Source: a bacterium
Lineage (GTDB): Bacteria; T1Sed10-126
Reading direction: 5' to 3'
DNA: 64,000 bases
NCBI GenBank assembly: GCA_003554945.1
Contig: PWHN01000050.1
Coordinates: 32,066-96,065 of the forward strand
The notes below the pieces were generated by a model that was not told where the DNA came from, made no database searches, and saw only the letters and a list, made by a program, of their open reading frames with translations. Below, piece after piece: positions 38,389 to 47,103 of the stretch. The position numbers and the translations under genes were made by a program. Every line of letters starts with the position of its first letter. The stretch's first letter is position 1.

Positions 38389-39013
38389 ATTTCTTCCTTT
38401 CCTCTCCCGCAGGCAGGGGTTTAAAAATAACTCCCGCAAGGAAATAAATTTCTTCCAGCTTCCCCTCGGTGATTTCCATCTACGTATCTTGGCCGTGGGG
38501 AGCAGGCCGGAGAGCATCCACAGGCGAGTCGACTCACTGCCGGCCGACTGGCTCCGGAAACCAGTTCTATTCTTAGGCACTGCCGGCGCTTTAACAGATG
38601 AGCTAAAAACCTATTCTCTTTTCCTGGCCGATGAAATTGTTTCTGCGAAGGATGGCTCACGGCTCGCAATAAATAACCGTTCTGTAATCAATCGAAGCTT
38701 GCTGCAACAGCTTGCCCCTGATTTTTCCACTAACTCTTCATTACTTACCAGCTCAAAACCTCTGCTTGACCGCTCGAGTCGTCTGCAGGCCGGTCAACAG
38801 TATCAAAGCCAGGCAGTTGACCTTGAGGCGGTCCACATCTATAAGGCGCTTCGCAACCACCAGGATGATCTCAGCTTTACTTGCTTAAAAATTATCTCTG
38901 ATGGGCTTGATGACTCACAGTATGCAACCGTTCTCGAGCAACAAAAACCGGCCCTTGAAAAATTGTGGGATATTATCCTCAGTAATCCCGACCTATTCCA
39001 GCTCAATAAATAA
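38351..39013 (+). CDS. Nucleoside phosphorylase-superfamily (MTA/SAH nucleosidase-like) protein
   Basis: 220 residues from the ATG at 38351, the last gene of the operon. It has the superfamily landmarks VLFLGTAGALTDEL (for GxAGxL), LADEIVSAKDG, QAVDLEAVHIYKA (in place of VDMEx) and CLKIISDGLDD (in place of the catalytic IxD). The overall order is that of PNP_UDP_1 enzymes such as 5'-methylthioadenosine/SAH nucleosidase, but similarity is low, so substrate is uncertain. An in-frame upstream extension inside the aminotransferase gene is not protein-like and was excluded. Confidence 0.72.
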   Translation: MNTALILLARQAEFLPFLSRRQGFKNNSRKEINFFQLPLGDFHLRILAVGSRPESIHRRVDSLPADWLRKPVLFLGTAGALTDELKTYSLFLADEIVSAKDGSRLAINNRSVINRSLLQQLAPDFSTNSSLLTSSKPLLDRSSRLQAGQQYQSQAVDLEAVHIYKALRNHQDDLSFTCLKIISDGLDDSQYATVLEQQKPALEKLWDIILSNPDLFQLNK

Positions 39014-39024
39014 GCTCTACGATG

Positions 39025-40149
39025 TTAAAACAGCCCGACACTCCTGTGAAATAAATATATTCCTCCACCCAGAAATAACATTGGTGCCAGATAAACGGGC
39101 AACGCGGCGGGTAACAGCGGCGTGATGAAAAAGAAATAATCAGCTTTCGCGTAAGCCAGAACCATGTGAAATAACGCCCAGTAAATAAGCGCAACCAGGA
39201 GCAGAGTCCCCAATCCGGCCGGGCGACTCAGCTTAGTCCCCGCACCGACGTAAATCCCCAGCACTCCAAGAGCCAGTATCGTCAACGGATAACTGTACTT
39301 CCAGTGATAAAAAACTTCTTCCGCCGTTGTATTCATTCCCCGCCGCTGACGAAAATTTATCGCCGCCCGTAAATCGGCAGCGGTAAACTCTTCCGGGCGT
39401 CGGTCGGCACGTCTCGGGTTGGCCTCCATGATCTGTTTTAATACACCCGGCGGATCCAGACTTATCATATACTCCTCAAGCTGGCTCATCTGAATTCTAC
39501 CCGGAGCTTCAAAATCACGCACCTCCAGCTCCTTGAGCATCCAGCCTTCGCCAGCTATATAATCACCCTGCTCTGCATCCAATCTCCGGCGCAATTGGTC
39601 ATTTTCCATCGATTGTACAACAATTCCTTCCGCCCTGTTTTCATGCGGCACCAGCCGATCCATCTTAATAAGATTACCGTCAAGCGCCCGGAAATGCAGG
39701 TCTCGATACTCGGGCAGCTCCTCCTCCCGACCGGGGATAACATAATTTTCAATACGACGGTAGCCTTGCGAAACCTCAGCCATCCAGTAGACGCCAAAAA
39801 AGATCCCCAGAATGGTAAGCACAAGCAAACAGAAAACCGGCCCCCGCAGCAGCTTCAGCGGGGAGACACCGCTGTTTAAAACCGCCGTCCACTGATTGCT
39901 CTCCCGCCAGCCGTTTAACCCCCAGAACCCGCCGAGCATTGCGACCAGCGGTAACATGTAAAAGGTTGCGTATAGAAAACGATAAAAGACATAGTTCATA
40001 ACTACGCCAACTGCGGGACGATATTCCAGTATGTCGTCCAGCGTTCCAAAAAAATCAGCCAGTAAAAATAGAAAAACACAAATCAATAGACTTACTGCAG
40101 CCGGTATAACAAATAGTCGCAAAAACTCCCGGTCCAGGGTTCTAATCAT
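39025..40149 (-). CDS. lptG: LPS export permease, YjgP/YjgQ family (LptG-like)
   Basis: Second Lpt permease, 374 residues: start MIRTLDREFLRLFVIPAAVS, three N-terminal helices, a periplasmic jellyroll (about 125-260) and a C-terminal helix group ending near AMLFLGGGIYLF. It would pair with the permease at 24839-25966; the two genes are 13 kb apart rather than adjacent as in E. coli. It is translated from an ATG that overlaps the HD-GYP gene stop by 8 bp. Confidence 0.9.
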   Translation of the reverse strand: MIRTLDREFLRLFVIPAAVSLLICVFLFLLADFFGTLDDILEYRPAVGVVMNYVFYRFLYATFYMLPLVAMLGGFWGLNGWRESNQWTAVLNSGVSPLKLLRGPVFCLLVLTILGIFFGVYWMAEVSQGYRRIENYVIPGREEELPEYRDLHFRALDGNLIKMDRLVPHENRAEGIVVQSMENDQLRRRLDAEQGDYIAGEGWMLKELEVRDFEAPGRIQMSQLEEYMISLDPPGVLKQIMEANPRRADRRPEEFTAADLRAAINFRQRRGMNTTAEEVFYHWKYSYPLTILALGVLGIYVGAGTKLSRPAGLGTLLLVALIYWALFHMVLAYAKADYFFFITPLLPAALPVYLAPMLFLGGGIYLFHRSVGLF

Positions 40150-41593
40150 TTTCCGTCAGTCCCTCGCTGTCTCCAACAACATGATCGAAAAATACTTCAA
40201 CAACATCCCTATCTATCGCCCCGGCGGCTGCTTCTTCTTGTAGTATCTTCTGAGCCCGGTCGTCTGACAGTGGTTTTTTATAAGGCCGGTCAGTTGCCGT
40301 CAGGGCCTCGTAAATATCAACAGCTGCCAGTATACGCGCTCTCAGCGGAATCTCTTCACCCTTTAATCCACGCGGATAGCCCTCCCCGTTTAGTTTCTCG
40401 TGATGCAGCGACGCCAGCCAGGGAACTTCCTCCAGCCCCTCCGTCCAGTTAACCTGCTGCAGTATTTCATAGGTTGCCATCGGGTGTTCCCGCATCTGTT
40501 CCCACTCTTCGGCGGTCAGAGTCCCCTTCTCCGCCAGTAAACTATCGTATTCCTCAGCTGTCAGCAGTTGTTGTGTTTCGCCGCTCGGCAGCTCCACCGT
40601 TATTTCCGCCAGTTGTTTTATTTTATCCTGTAACTCTTCCGAAAGGTGATGCGCTCGATTCGCTTCTCTTACCTGTTCATAGAGCTGCTGCATGTCTTCT
40701 ATCTCGTTTATTGATTCCAGATAAGCCAGCCGGTATTCAAGCGCTGACATACACTCATCTGAAAGCCGGTTATCCTTCAGCAAAATCTCTTCGGGCACCG
40801 CCAGCTTCCCTATGTCATGAGTCAGGGCGGCGTAGTGAAGCGCTGTTATTTCCTCGTCTTCAAATTCTACTTCCTCCCACCGCCCCTCATCTAACTGATG
40901 AATAACTTCCGCTGTCTTTACAGCATATTCTGCCAGTCTTTGACTGTGACCCGAGGTTACCTTATCTCGGCGCTCAATTCCTGAAACTAAAGTCGCTATT
41001 AAGCCTTCAAGCATCTCCTGCACCTGCCTCTCAAGAGTTGCACGCTCCAGCGCCAGCGCCGCCTGGCTCGCAGCCGCAAGCACTAATCGCGCCTCGGACT
41101 CCGGGTAGGGAAGAATCTCTGTCTCATCCGCTAAACAATCTGGCTCCGCCTTTTTGTTTATTAACTGCAGCACTCCACGAACCCTTCCCACCCGGTTTTT
41201 TAAAGGCACCACCAGGATTGACTTCGTCCGATAATTAAACTTTTTATCAAACTCCCGGTTAACCTCACAGGGTAACGACGTCGACTCCTTGTATGCATCT
41301 TCTATATTAAGAACTTCACCTGTCTCAGCTACATATCCCGCCAGACTACCGCTCCCTACGTCAACTCTAACCCCCTGCTTAGGTGAAAAATCAACACTGT
41401 CGTTCTGCGCCGCCTCAAAAATCAGATAGTCCTCCCCCTCCTCTTCCGTCATCCTGTATATTGTTCCCGCGTCACTCCCCGTCAAGCGACGCAGCCCGTT
41501 TAATATAGAGCTCAATAGCTCCGCCAGGGTCCGCTTCTCTGTCATCTCCTGACCCAGCTCGACAAGCTCTTCCGCCCAGCGTCGGTAATTCAT
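40142..41593 (-). CDS. GAF plus HD-GYP signalling protein
   Basis: About 483 residues, cytoplasmic. GAF domain (about 15-180) with GSGSLAGYVAETGEVLNI and VPLKNRVGRVRGVLQLINK, then an HD-GYP phosphodiesterase domain: HSQRLAEYA, THDIGKLAVP (His259-Asp260), HHEKLNGEGYPRGLKGEEIP (GYP about 405-407), DIYEALTATDRPYKK. Such domains hydrolyse cyclic di-GMP. Unusually, about 80 extra residues (about 275-355) are inserted between the HD motif and the LTAEEWEQMREHP helix. The ATG at 41593 has AGGAGG 5-8 nt upstream; an earlier in-frame ATG lacks this. Confidence 0.9.
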   Translation of the reverse strand: MNYRRWAEELVELGQEMTEKRTLAELLSSILNGLRRLTGSDAGTIYRMTEEEGEDYLIFEAAQNDSVDFSPKQGVRVDVGSGSLAGYVAETGEVLNIEDAYKESTSLPCEVNREFDKKFNYRTKSILVVPLKNRVGRVRGVLQLINKKAEPDCLADETEILPYPESEARLVLAAASQAALALERATLERQVQEMLEGLIATLVSGIERRDKVTSGHSQRLAEYAVKTAEVIHQLDEGRWEEVEFEDEEITALHYAALTHDIGKLAVPEEILLKDNRLSDECMSALEYRLAYLESINEIEDMQQLYEQVREANRAHHLSEELQDKIKQLAEITVELPSGETQQLLTAEEYDSLLAEKGTLTAEEWEQMREHPMATYEILQQVNWTEGLEEVPWLASLHHEKLNGEGYPRGLKGEEIPLRARILAAVDIYEALTATDRPYKKPLSDDRAQKILQEEAAAGAIDRDVVEVFFDHVVGDSEGLTEND

Positions 41594-41699
41594 CTCTGCC
41601 TCCTCCTGTCTCCCCCTTTTCAACACCTGTTCTGTTTTCTCTTCCCAAATGTTACAATTTAATAGCTCTGTTAATCAACCCGGCCCACCGGTGACCATT

Positions 41700-42611
41700 A
41701 TGTTATTTAAACGACCCCTGCTTATTATATTTATTTCCGGCCTCTTTGCTTTCATAATCAGCCTTGGCGGCGGCTACTACTGGGCGACTTCGCCCGCAGA
41801 GGAAGCTGAGGAAGAACAGGTTGCTGAAACCGAAGACTCCGCTGATGAAATTAGTAAAACCGAAGAAGACGAACAGCCTCAATTTGACGAACCGACTATA
41901 GACGACTGGGCCAGTTTTATCGACTACGAGGGCGAAAGAGTCGATATGCTCGGCATAAGACGTGAATACGACCAGGTTAATTTCAGACGTGGCCCGGCCA
42001 CAGAACATGAAATTGTCGGCACTCCATCCGGCGGCTCACTGCTGGCTCCGCTTGATCTTTTTGAGGGCTGGTTTCGGGCCCGTGATATTGATGGTAACGT
42101 CGGCTGGATTCACCGTTCTTTGGTTCGGCAAATACGGGCCCCGAAAACTATCGCCGACAAATTTCGAGAGGAGCTGCCTCCACTCGAAGAATCAGTCCAA
42201 TCAAAAATGCCCGATCAATTTCTCGACCAGACCCACGTCGTGGTTAAGGCCAACCGGGTCAACCTGCGCCAGGGCGCCGGCCCTCAATTCAGAATCATAG
42301 GTCGCGCTTACTCCCACCAAATATTCCGGCTGCTGGCCCGAAAACAGGACTGGGCTTATGTCCAAACTCATCTTGGTGACGTCGGCTGGATTAACACCGA
42401 ATACGTTGAAATTAACCGCCCCTCACGTCCCGAATTATCTTCTATTGAAGTGGCTGAAGCTAACATCTGGCCCAACCGCGGCCAGCAGTTTCGCCCTCTT
42501 ATAAGAGTCGATTCTCCTCAGGAACTTACCGTCCTCGAACAGGACTCCAACTGGCTACTGGTCGAAACTGATGACGGTAATATTGGCTGGTTCCTCCAGC
42601 AAGACCAGTAA
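41700..42611 (+). CDS. Membrane-anchored protein with three bacterial SH3 domains
   Basis: About 303 residues. One N-terminal membrane helix (LLIIFISGLFAFIISLGGGYY), an acidic linker, then three SH3b-type repeats: VNFRRGPATEHEIVGTP...GWFRARDIDGNVGWIHRSLV, VNLRQGAGPQFRIIGRA...GDVGWINTEYV, and a third more divergent one ending DDGNIGWFLQ. Such domains usually bind peptidoglycan. No catalytic domain is fused. The ATG at 41700 (GGTG 6 nt upstream) is preferred; one at 41649 would add 17 residues. It ends exactly where the convergent dehydrogenase gene ends. Confidence 0.8.
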   Translation: MLFKRPLLIIFISGLFAFIISLGGGYYWATSPAEEAEEEQVAETEDSADEISKTEEDEQPQFDEPTIDDWASFIDYEGERVDMLGIRREYDQVNFRRGPATEHEIVGTPSGGSLLAPLDLFEGWFRARDIDGNVGWIHRSLVRQIRAPKTIADKFREELPPLEESVQSKMPDQFLDQTHVVVKANRVNLRQGAGPQFRIIGRAYSHQIFRLLARKQDWAYVQTHLGDVGWINTEYVEINRPSRPELSSIEVAEANIWPNRGQQFRPLIRVDSPQELTVLEQDSNWLLVETDDGNIGWFLQQDQ

Positions 42612-43679
42612 TTAAATAGCTTCTAACAACTCTTCCCCCAGCGCATTGCACTCTTGAACCGCCTCGATAATTTCCCCCACTTCTAAGTCTACTTCGCTCT
42701 CACTAAATCGGTCCACTATCTCTTTCGCCGCTTCTTTAACGATTGTTTCCCGCTGATGCTCCGGCAGGCCAAGTCCATCAAGGGATATTGGTAGTTGCAG
42801 ATCACGGAAAAATTTAACTGTTTTCTCAATTTCTTCCGTTCCAAACAACCTCTCCTGTACTAGCGTAAAAAATGATGCGCCCTCTCCGTAAAGCAACGGC
42901 TCCTCGGCGTAGGGCAACAGCTTTTGGGCCATGTAATGGGAAATTTGGCCCGGCGTCGGTTCACCGGCCAGGGTAATTATCAGTCCGGACTGGAGTATTA
43001 CTGCCTCCACCGTTGAGCTTAATTTCTCAGTTACTTCTCCTTTTTTCACGTCACCAACCGCTCCCCGCGCCTCATCATACAGAAAATTACGCAGTGATTT
43101 GCTTAATTCTCGGGCTAATTGCCTGCCATAGGGCTCATCTTCACTTCGGACAAATTTGGTCACTGAATAAGCCCCCGCTATCCCGGCGGCCAGATGGCGA
43201 CTTGATGCAAGCCCAACAGCTTTGTGATCGAGCAGCAGTAAGTTTGGACAGACGTCCAACGACAACTGTTCCACAAAATCCCCATCTTCTGTATAAAGGT
43301 GAACCTGGTTTGTAAAAGCAGCCGGTGAACTTGTGACTGTCGGCACAGTTACAACTGCGCAACCGGTACGCTCACCAACAAATTTGGCCACGTCCATCGG
43401 CGTCCCTCCACCCAGGCCCATTACTATATCCGCTCTTTCCGCTTTTAACTTTTCAATCTGCCTGTCTACTTCTGTCTGACAGCACTCTCCCAGGCAGACT
43501 TCAATACTTACGCCCAGCATTGATTCTTTTAGCGCCTCCCTGATTACTTCTTCATGTCTCTCCAGGGCGGTTTTCCCGGCTATGATTAATACTCTCTCTC
43601 CCAATCCCTCGAGATGCTCTCCCATAGCTTCCAGTAGCTTTGGCTCAGCCAGATAACGCTGCGGTGCAATCCTTAACAT
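42612..43679 (-). CDS. Iron-type alcohol dehydrogenase family, glycerol (1-phosphate) dehydrogenase-like
   Basis: About 355 residues. NAD-binding GLGGGTPMDVAKFVGE, the adjacent PTVTSSPAAFTNQVHLYTEDG, and downstream ligand segments HLAAGIAGAYSVTKF and ISHYMAQKLLP place it in the GldA / glycerol-1-phosphate dehydrogenase (AraM) branch. Metal ligands would be the Asp/His in these segments, but exact assignment and substrate are uncertain. ATG at 43679 with GGAGG 6 nt upstream is clearly the start. A 28-bp palindrome sits about 30 bp upstream. Confidence 0.8.
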   Translation of the reverse strand: MLRIAPQRYLAEPKLLEAMGEHLEGLGERVLIIAGKTALERHEEVIREALKESMLGVSIEVCLGECCQTEVDRQIEKLKAERADIVMGLGGGTPMDVAKFVGERTGCAVVTVPTVTSSPAAFTNQVHLYTEDGDFVEQLSLDVCPNLLLLDHKAVGLASSRHLAAGIAGAYSVTKFVRSEDEPYGRQLARELSKSLRNFLYDEARGAVGDVKKGEVTEKLSSTVEAVILQSGLIITLAGEPTPGQISHYMAQKLLPYAEEPLLYGEGASFFTLVQERLFGTEEIEKTVKFFRDLQLPISLDGLGLPEHQRETIVKEAAKEIVDRFSESEVDLEVGEIIEAVQECNALGEELLEAI

Positions 43680-43710
43680 ACTATACCTCCTCAGTATTTT
43701 CGACTCCCCC

Positions 43711-43738
43711 AACTACGTCAAAATACTTTGACGTAGTT
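43711..43738. promoter_or_regulatory. 28-bp perfect palindrome before the dehydrogenase gene
   Basis: AACTACGTCAAA and TTTGACGTAGTT, 12-bp perfect arms with a 4-bp centre, 32-59 bp upstream of the ATG at 43679. Fits an operator or a stable hairpin in the leader. Confidence 0.55.
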
Positions 43739-43843
43739 CCGAAGCACTTAATTCAGCAGTTGCAAGCAAGATAGCTCATATCTTTCTCTATGCGTTTATT
43801 TTTGCTCAAATAGTTATTGACCCCTGCTTTGTTAAAAACGGTA

Positions 43844-43981
43844 GTTCTGAGGGCCGATGTGTTTCTGACGGATTTATAACGACCTCTTACCCCAGGATGG
43901 GGTTGGTTTGAGGTCGTTATACCTCGGAAGTGGCCTGGAGGGCCACGAGAATGATGTCAGAAATATATCGGTCCTCAGAAC
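43844..43981 (+). ncRNA. Structured RNA-like element, copy 1 (HEARO/omega-RNA-like)
   Basis: Nested stems on the plus strand: outer GTTCTGAGGGCCGAT with ATCGGTCCTCAGAAC (15 bp, one G-U); TTTCTGAC with GTCAGAAA (43862-43869/43956-43963); ATAACGACCTC with GAGGTCGTTAT (43876-43886/43910-43920) capped by CCCC/GGGG; GTGGCC with GGCCAC (43930-43946). Unpaired blocks GGATTTATA (43870), TATACCTCGGA (43918) and GAGAATGA (43947) are shared almost exactly with the element at 62265-62392, while stem sequences differ and still pair. No reading frame and no IscB gene nearby. The structure is strongly supported; the family name is from memory. Confidence 0.7.
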
Positions 43982-44059
43982 GGGGAAACCGCAAAATTAT
44001 GGTAAATATCTATAACCTTTGATTAGCCCGGTTTCAGCATGGGTTTCAACAGAACAAAG

Positions 44060-44698
44060 TCACCAGACAATTGCTAATAGAGTTCCTTGAATCACTGTCG
44101 TTATATCAATGAAAAAACGAAAAATCAGATGTAAAACTCCGCTCATTAATAGTAACAAAAAACCAAAAAATACCACATAACTGTTACGTTCCAACCAACG
44201 CTCGGTTTCGGCTGAGGCAAAGTAACGAAAGACACTCGCACCGTCAAGCGGCGGCACCGGAATCATATTGAAGACTGCTAAAATTACATTTATTCGAGTA
44301 TTAAACTGCAGTAGCAAATATAGCCCGTCAACCAGTCCAAGAAAGGGATAAAAAATTACGGTAAGCAGAATACTCGTCGTTGCCAGGGCCAGGTTGGCAC
44401 CGGGGCCGGCCAGTGAGACTATCACTCTATCACGGCTTGGATAATTAAGGTTTGTCGTGTTCACCGGCCCCGGTTTTGCCCAGCCGAACACGTAGCCGCC
44501 GGTCATAATCAACAGCGCCGGCAGCAGCACCGTCCCAAATAGATCCACGTGAACTAACGGATTAAGCGAAATCCGGCCCATCCTCTCGGCGGTTGGATCT
44601 CCACATCTTTTTGCCGCATAACCGTGTGCCGATTCGTGCGCACTTATCGCCAGGGCGAACACAGCGACCATCAAGAATATACTGCCCGGATCAGCCAT
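44060..44698 (-). CDS. Site-2-type M50 membrane metalloprotease
   Basis: 212 residues with about six hydrophobic segments. The zinc motif HESAH is at residues 21-25 and the third ligand lies in NMIPVPPLDG (144-153), the short, PDZ-less YwhC/SREBP-S2P-like M50 group. Function in Firmicutes is mostly unassigned; not RseP. Its ATG overlaps the recN stop by 8 bp. The 380 bp on its far side to 43680 contain the palindrome and structured element listed separately. Confidence 0.88.
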   Translation of the reverse strand: MADPGSIFLMVAVFALAISAHESAHGYAAKRCGDPTAERMGRISLNPLVHVDLFGTVLLPALLIMTGGYVFGWAKPGPVNTTNLNYPSRDRVIVSLAGPGANLALATTSILLTVIFYPFLGLVDGLYLLLQFNTRINVILAVFNMIPVPPLDGASVFRYFASAETERWLERNSYVVFFGFLLLLMSGVLHLIFRFFIDITTVIQGTLLAIVW

Positions 44699-46340
44699 CT
44701 TCTTTCACTTCCTCCAGCAATTCCTGGGCCTGTTGACGGGAAACCTGAGACTCCGCGTCCCCCGACAGCAGCCGGCAAATCTCGTCCAATCTCTCCTCGC
44801 CCTCCAACGTCCTCGCTTTTATTTCCACGTCTTCCTCCCTGTCCTCCCTTTCGATCGCCAGATGCCGGTCGGCAAAAACACTAACCAGGGGCAGATGAGT
44901 TATACAAATGACCTGGTGATAACGGGCGAGTTCAGACAATACCTTGCCGACACTGCGCGCTTCTTCCCCTGAAATTCCAACGTCTATTTCATCAAAGACC
45001 AGCACCGGCGTTGTATCCGCAGCGGCAAGCGCCGCCTTCACCGCCAGCAGAACCCGGGATATCTCGCCGCCGGAGATGCGACTGGCCAGCTCAGCCGGCG
45101 GTTCCGAACTGTGCGAGGAAAACAACCATTTGACCTCGTCGGCCCCCTCCGGCCCCGGCTCCACCTGCGTAACTTCAACCCGAAATTCAGCTTTTTCCAG
45201 ATCCAGCACCTGCAAACGCTTGACTATCTTCTTTTCCAGCCTTTTAGCTGCTTCACCACGACACCGGGAGAGTTCTCCCGCCCGTGACCTTACTTTATCC
45301 TCCAGCTCCTCTCGGCGCTCGCCCAGCACCTTCAGCCGCTCTTCTATCTTCGCCAACTGATCAAGCTCTTCACGCAGCTCCCTGTAGTGGATAAACAGGG
45401 CTTCCGGGGCTACCTTGTATTTACGGCTTAACTCAAGCCATTTTCCCCTGCGCTTTAGTAGCTGTTCGTATTGATGCCCGGAAAAGCTTATCCCCTCACG
45501 AAATTCTCGCAAACGCTGGCGATACTCTTCTAATTTTTTATCCATCTCCGATAGCTCATCCGGCCAATCTTCCAGCTCGTTCGTCTGTTCCGTGATCGTC
45601 CTCAGGTTGTCCTGCAGCAGTTTCAAGCCGTCCGTCAGCCCCCCCTCCGCCTCCAGGCGACCAAGCGATTCGCGCACACAGCGGTCAATGTCTTCAAAAT
45701 TTTCCATCTGCCTCCGCTCGTCTTCTATCTCTTGCCATTCCCCCTCAGCCGGCGAAAACTCCTCCAGCTCTTCAATTTGATACTCAAGCAGCTGTTTCTC
45801 CTTGTCCGCTTTCTCTCGTCTATTCTTTAATTTCTCTATTTTTTCTCTTACTTCCCTGTATTGCTCAAAAATCTCTTTGTATTCTTTCAGCACCTCTTCG
45901 TGGCCGCCAAATTTATCGAGCACTATTCTCGGGTAGGCCGCTGAAAATACATTCTGGTTCTCGTGCTGACCGTGAAAGTCAATCAAATCTCGACGTAACT
46001 TCTGCAGACTTTTCAACCGCACCCGCTCGCCATTCAAATAAGCGGGACTCTTACGTGAGTTTTTCAGCACCCGGCGGCAATGTATCTCCTCCGCTTTTCC
46101 TAAACCGCACGGTAAATTTAGTTCTGCTTCTGGATTAAAAAATACTGACACCACGGCTGGTTGGTCGCCGGACGGTAAAAGATCATAGTCAGCCCGAGCG
46201 CCGAGAGAGAGCCTTAAGGCTCTCAGCAAAAGTGTCTTACCCGATCCTGTCGGGCCGGTAATGACGTTTAAACCCTCCCCCAGGTCAACCTCAATTTCAT
46301 CAATCAGCGCCAGGTTTTTTACCGTCACCGACTCTAACAT
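44691..46340 (-). CDS. recN: DNA repair protein RecN
   Basis: SMC-like ATPase for double-strand break repair. 549 residues: Walker A GPTGSGKT (29-36), two coiled-coil halves (Glu/Lys/Arg rich, about 150-400), ABC signature SRISGGEISRVLLAVK and Walker B VLVFDEIDVGISG. Slightly atypical Walker A (GPTGS for the more usual GETGA). In most Firmicutes argR, and often nadK, stand between tlyA and recN; here recN follows tlyA after only 34 bp. ATG after GGTG. Confidence 0.95.
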   Translation of the reverse strand: MLESVTVKNLALIDEIEVDLGEGLNVITGPTGSGKTLLLRALRLSLGARADYDLLPSGDQPAVVSVFFNPEAELNLPCGLGKAEEIHCRRVLKNSRKSPAYLNGERVRLKSLQKLRRDLIDFHGQHENQNVFSAAYPRIVLDKFGGHEEVLKEYKEIFEQYREVREKIEKLKNRREKADKEKQLLEYQIEELEEFSPAEGEWQEIEDERRQMENFEDIDRCVRESLGRLEAEGGLTDGLKLLQDNLRTITEQTNELEDWPDELSEMDKKLEEYRQRLREFREGISFSGHQYEQLLKRRGKWLELSRKYKVAPEALFIHYRELREELDQLAKIEERLKVLGERREELEDKVRSRAGELSRCRGEAAKRLEKKIVKRLQVLDLEKAEFRVEVTQVEPGPEGADEVKWLFSSHSSEPPAELASRISGGEISRVLLAVKAALAAADTTPVLVFDEIDVGISGEEARSVGKVLSELARYHQVICITHLPLVSVFADRHLAIEREDREEDVEIKARTLEGEERLDEICRLLSGDAESQVSRQQAQELLEEVKEDG

Positions 46341-46374
46341 TTGCGATTCACCAAAAATTAAATTTTTGACCCCG

Positions 46375-47103
46375 TCACTTTTCTACCAGCATTAAATACT
46401 CCTGGTTACCTTCTTCGCCCCTTAAAGGAGCTGGGGCCGTCTCAACTACACGCCAGCCTTTTTCTTCCCAGCCGGCACGCACTCGCTCAAGAATTTTTTG
46501 CCGCAGCGTCTCGCTCTCAATTACCCCGTCTCCAACTTCCTCCTTGTTTGCCTCAAACTGTGGTTTTACGAGAACTATCCCCGCCGGCGTCTCTGTCATA
46601 ACTATTTCCAGGGGGTCGATCAACTTCAAGCTGGAGATAAAAGAGACGTCCATTACGAAAATTTGCGGTGGCGGTTGAAAATCATCGCTCTGGGCGTGGC
46701 GAAAGTTGTAACGATCCAGCCTGATAACTCGCTCATCACGCTGTAGTTTATAAGCAAGCTGACCATAACCGACGTCAACTGCATATACACGTTCAGCGCC
46801 CGCTCGCAGGAGCGCTTCCGTAAATCCGCCCGTCGATGCTCCCACATCAAGAGCCCGCTTCCCCTCTACCTTAAGCCAGCCTTCTTCCAGCACCGGCCAT
46901 ATCTTTTCGCCCCCCCTGCCCACCCAGGCCGGGTCGTCACTTTTTATTTTTAATTCAGCCCCCGGTTTCACTAATGATCTTTCTGATTTCACCGGTAAAC
47001 CATCGGCTAATACCCTCCCCTCTTTAATCAGTCTCTCCGCTTCACTTAAATCTTTAACCAGCTCTTGTGCAACCAGTAGCTCGGTAACTTTTTCATTCTT
47101 CAC
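46375..47103 (-). CDS. tlyA: TlyA-family rRNA 2'-O-methyltransferase (S4 plus FtsJ-like)
   Basis: 242 residues. N-terminal S4 RNA-binding domain (VTELLVAQELVKDLSEAERLI) and an FtsJ-type SAM domain with ALDVGASTGGFTEALLRAGA and VMDVSFISSLKL; KPQFEANKEEVG is typical for TlyA. Probable methylation of 16S/23S rRNA by analogy. Start GTG, overlapping the dxs stop by 11 bp. Length normal. Confidence 0.93.
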   Translation of the reverse strand: MKNEKVTELLVAQELVKDLSEAERLIKEGRVLADGLPVKSERSLVKPGAELKIKSDDPAWVGRGGEKIWPVLEEGWLKVEGKRALDVGASTGGFTEALLRAGAERVYAVDVGYGQLAYKLQRDERVIRLDRYNFRHAQSDDFQPPPQIFVMDVSFISSLKLIDPLEIVMTETPAGIVLVKPQFEANKEEVGDGVIESETLRQKILERVRAGWEEKGWRVVETAPAPLRGEEGNQEYLMLVEK

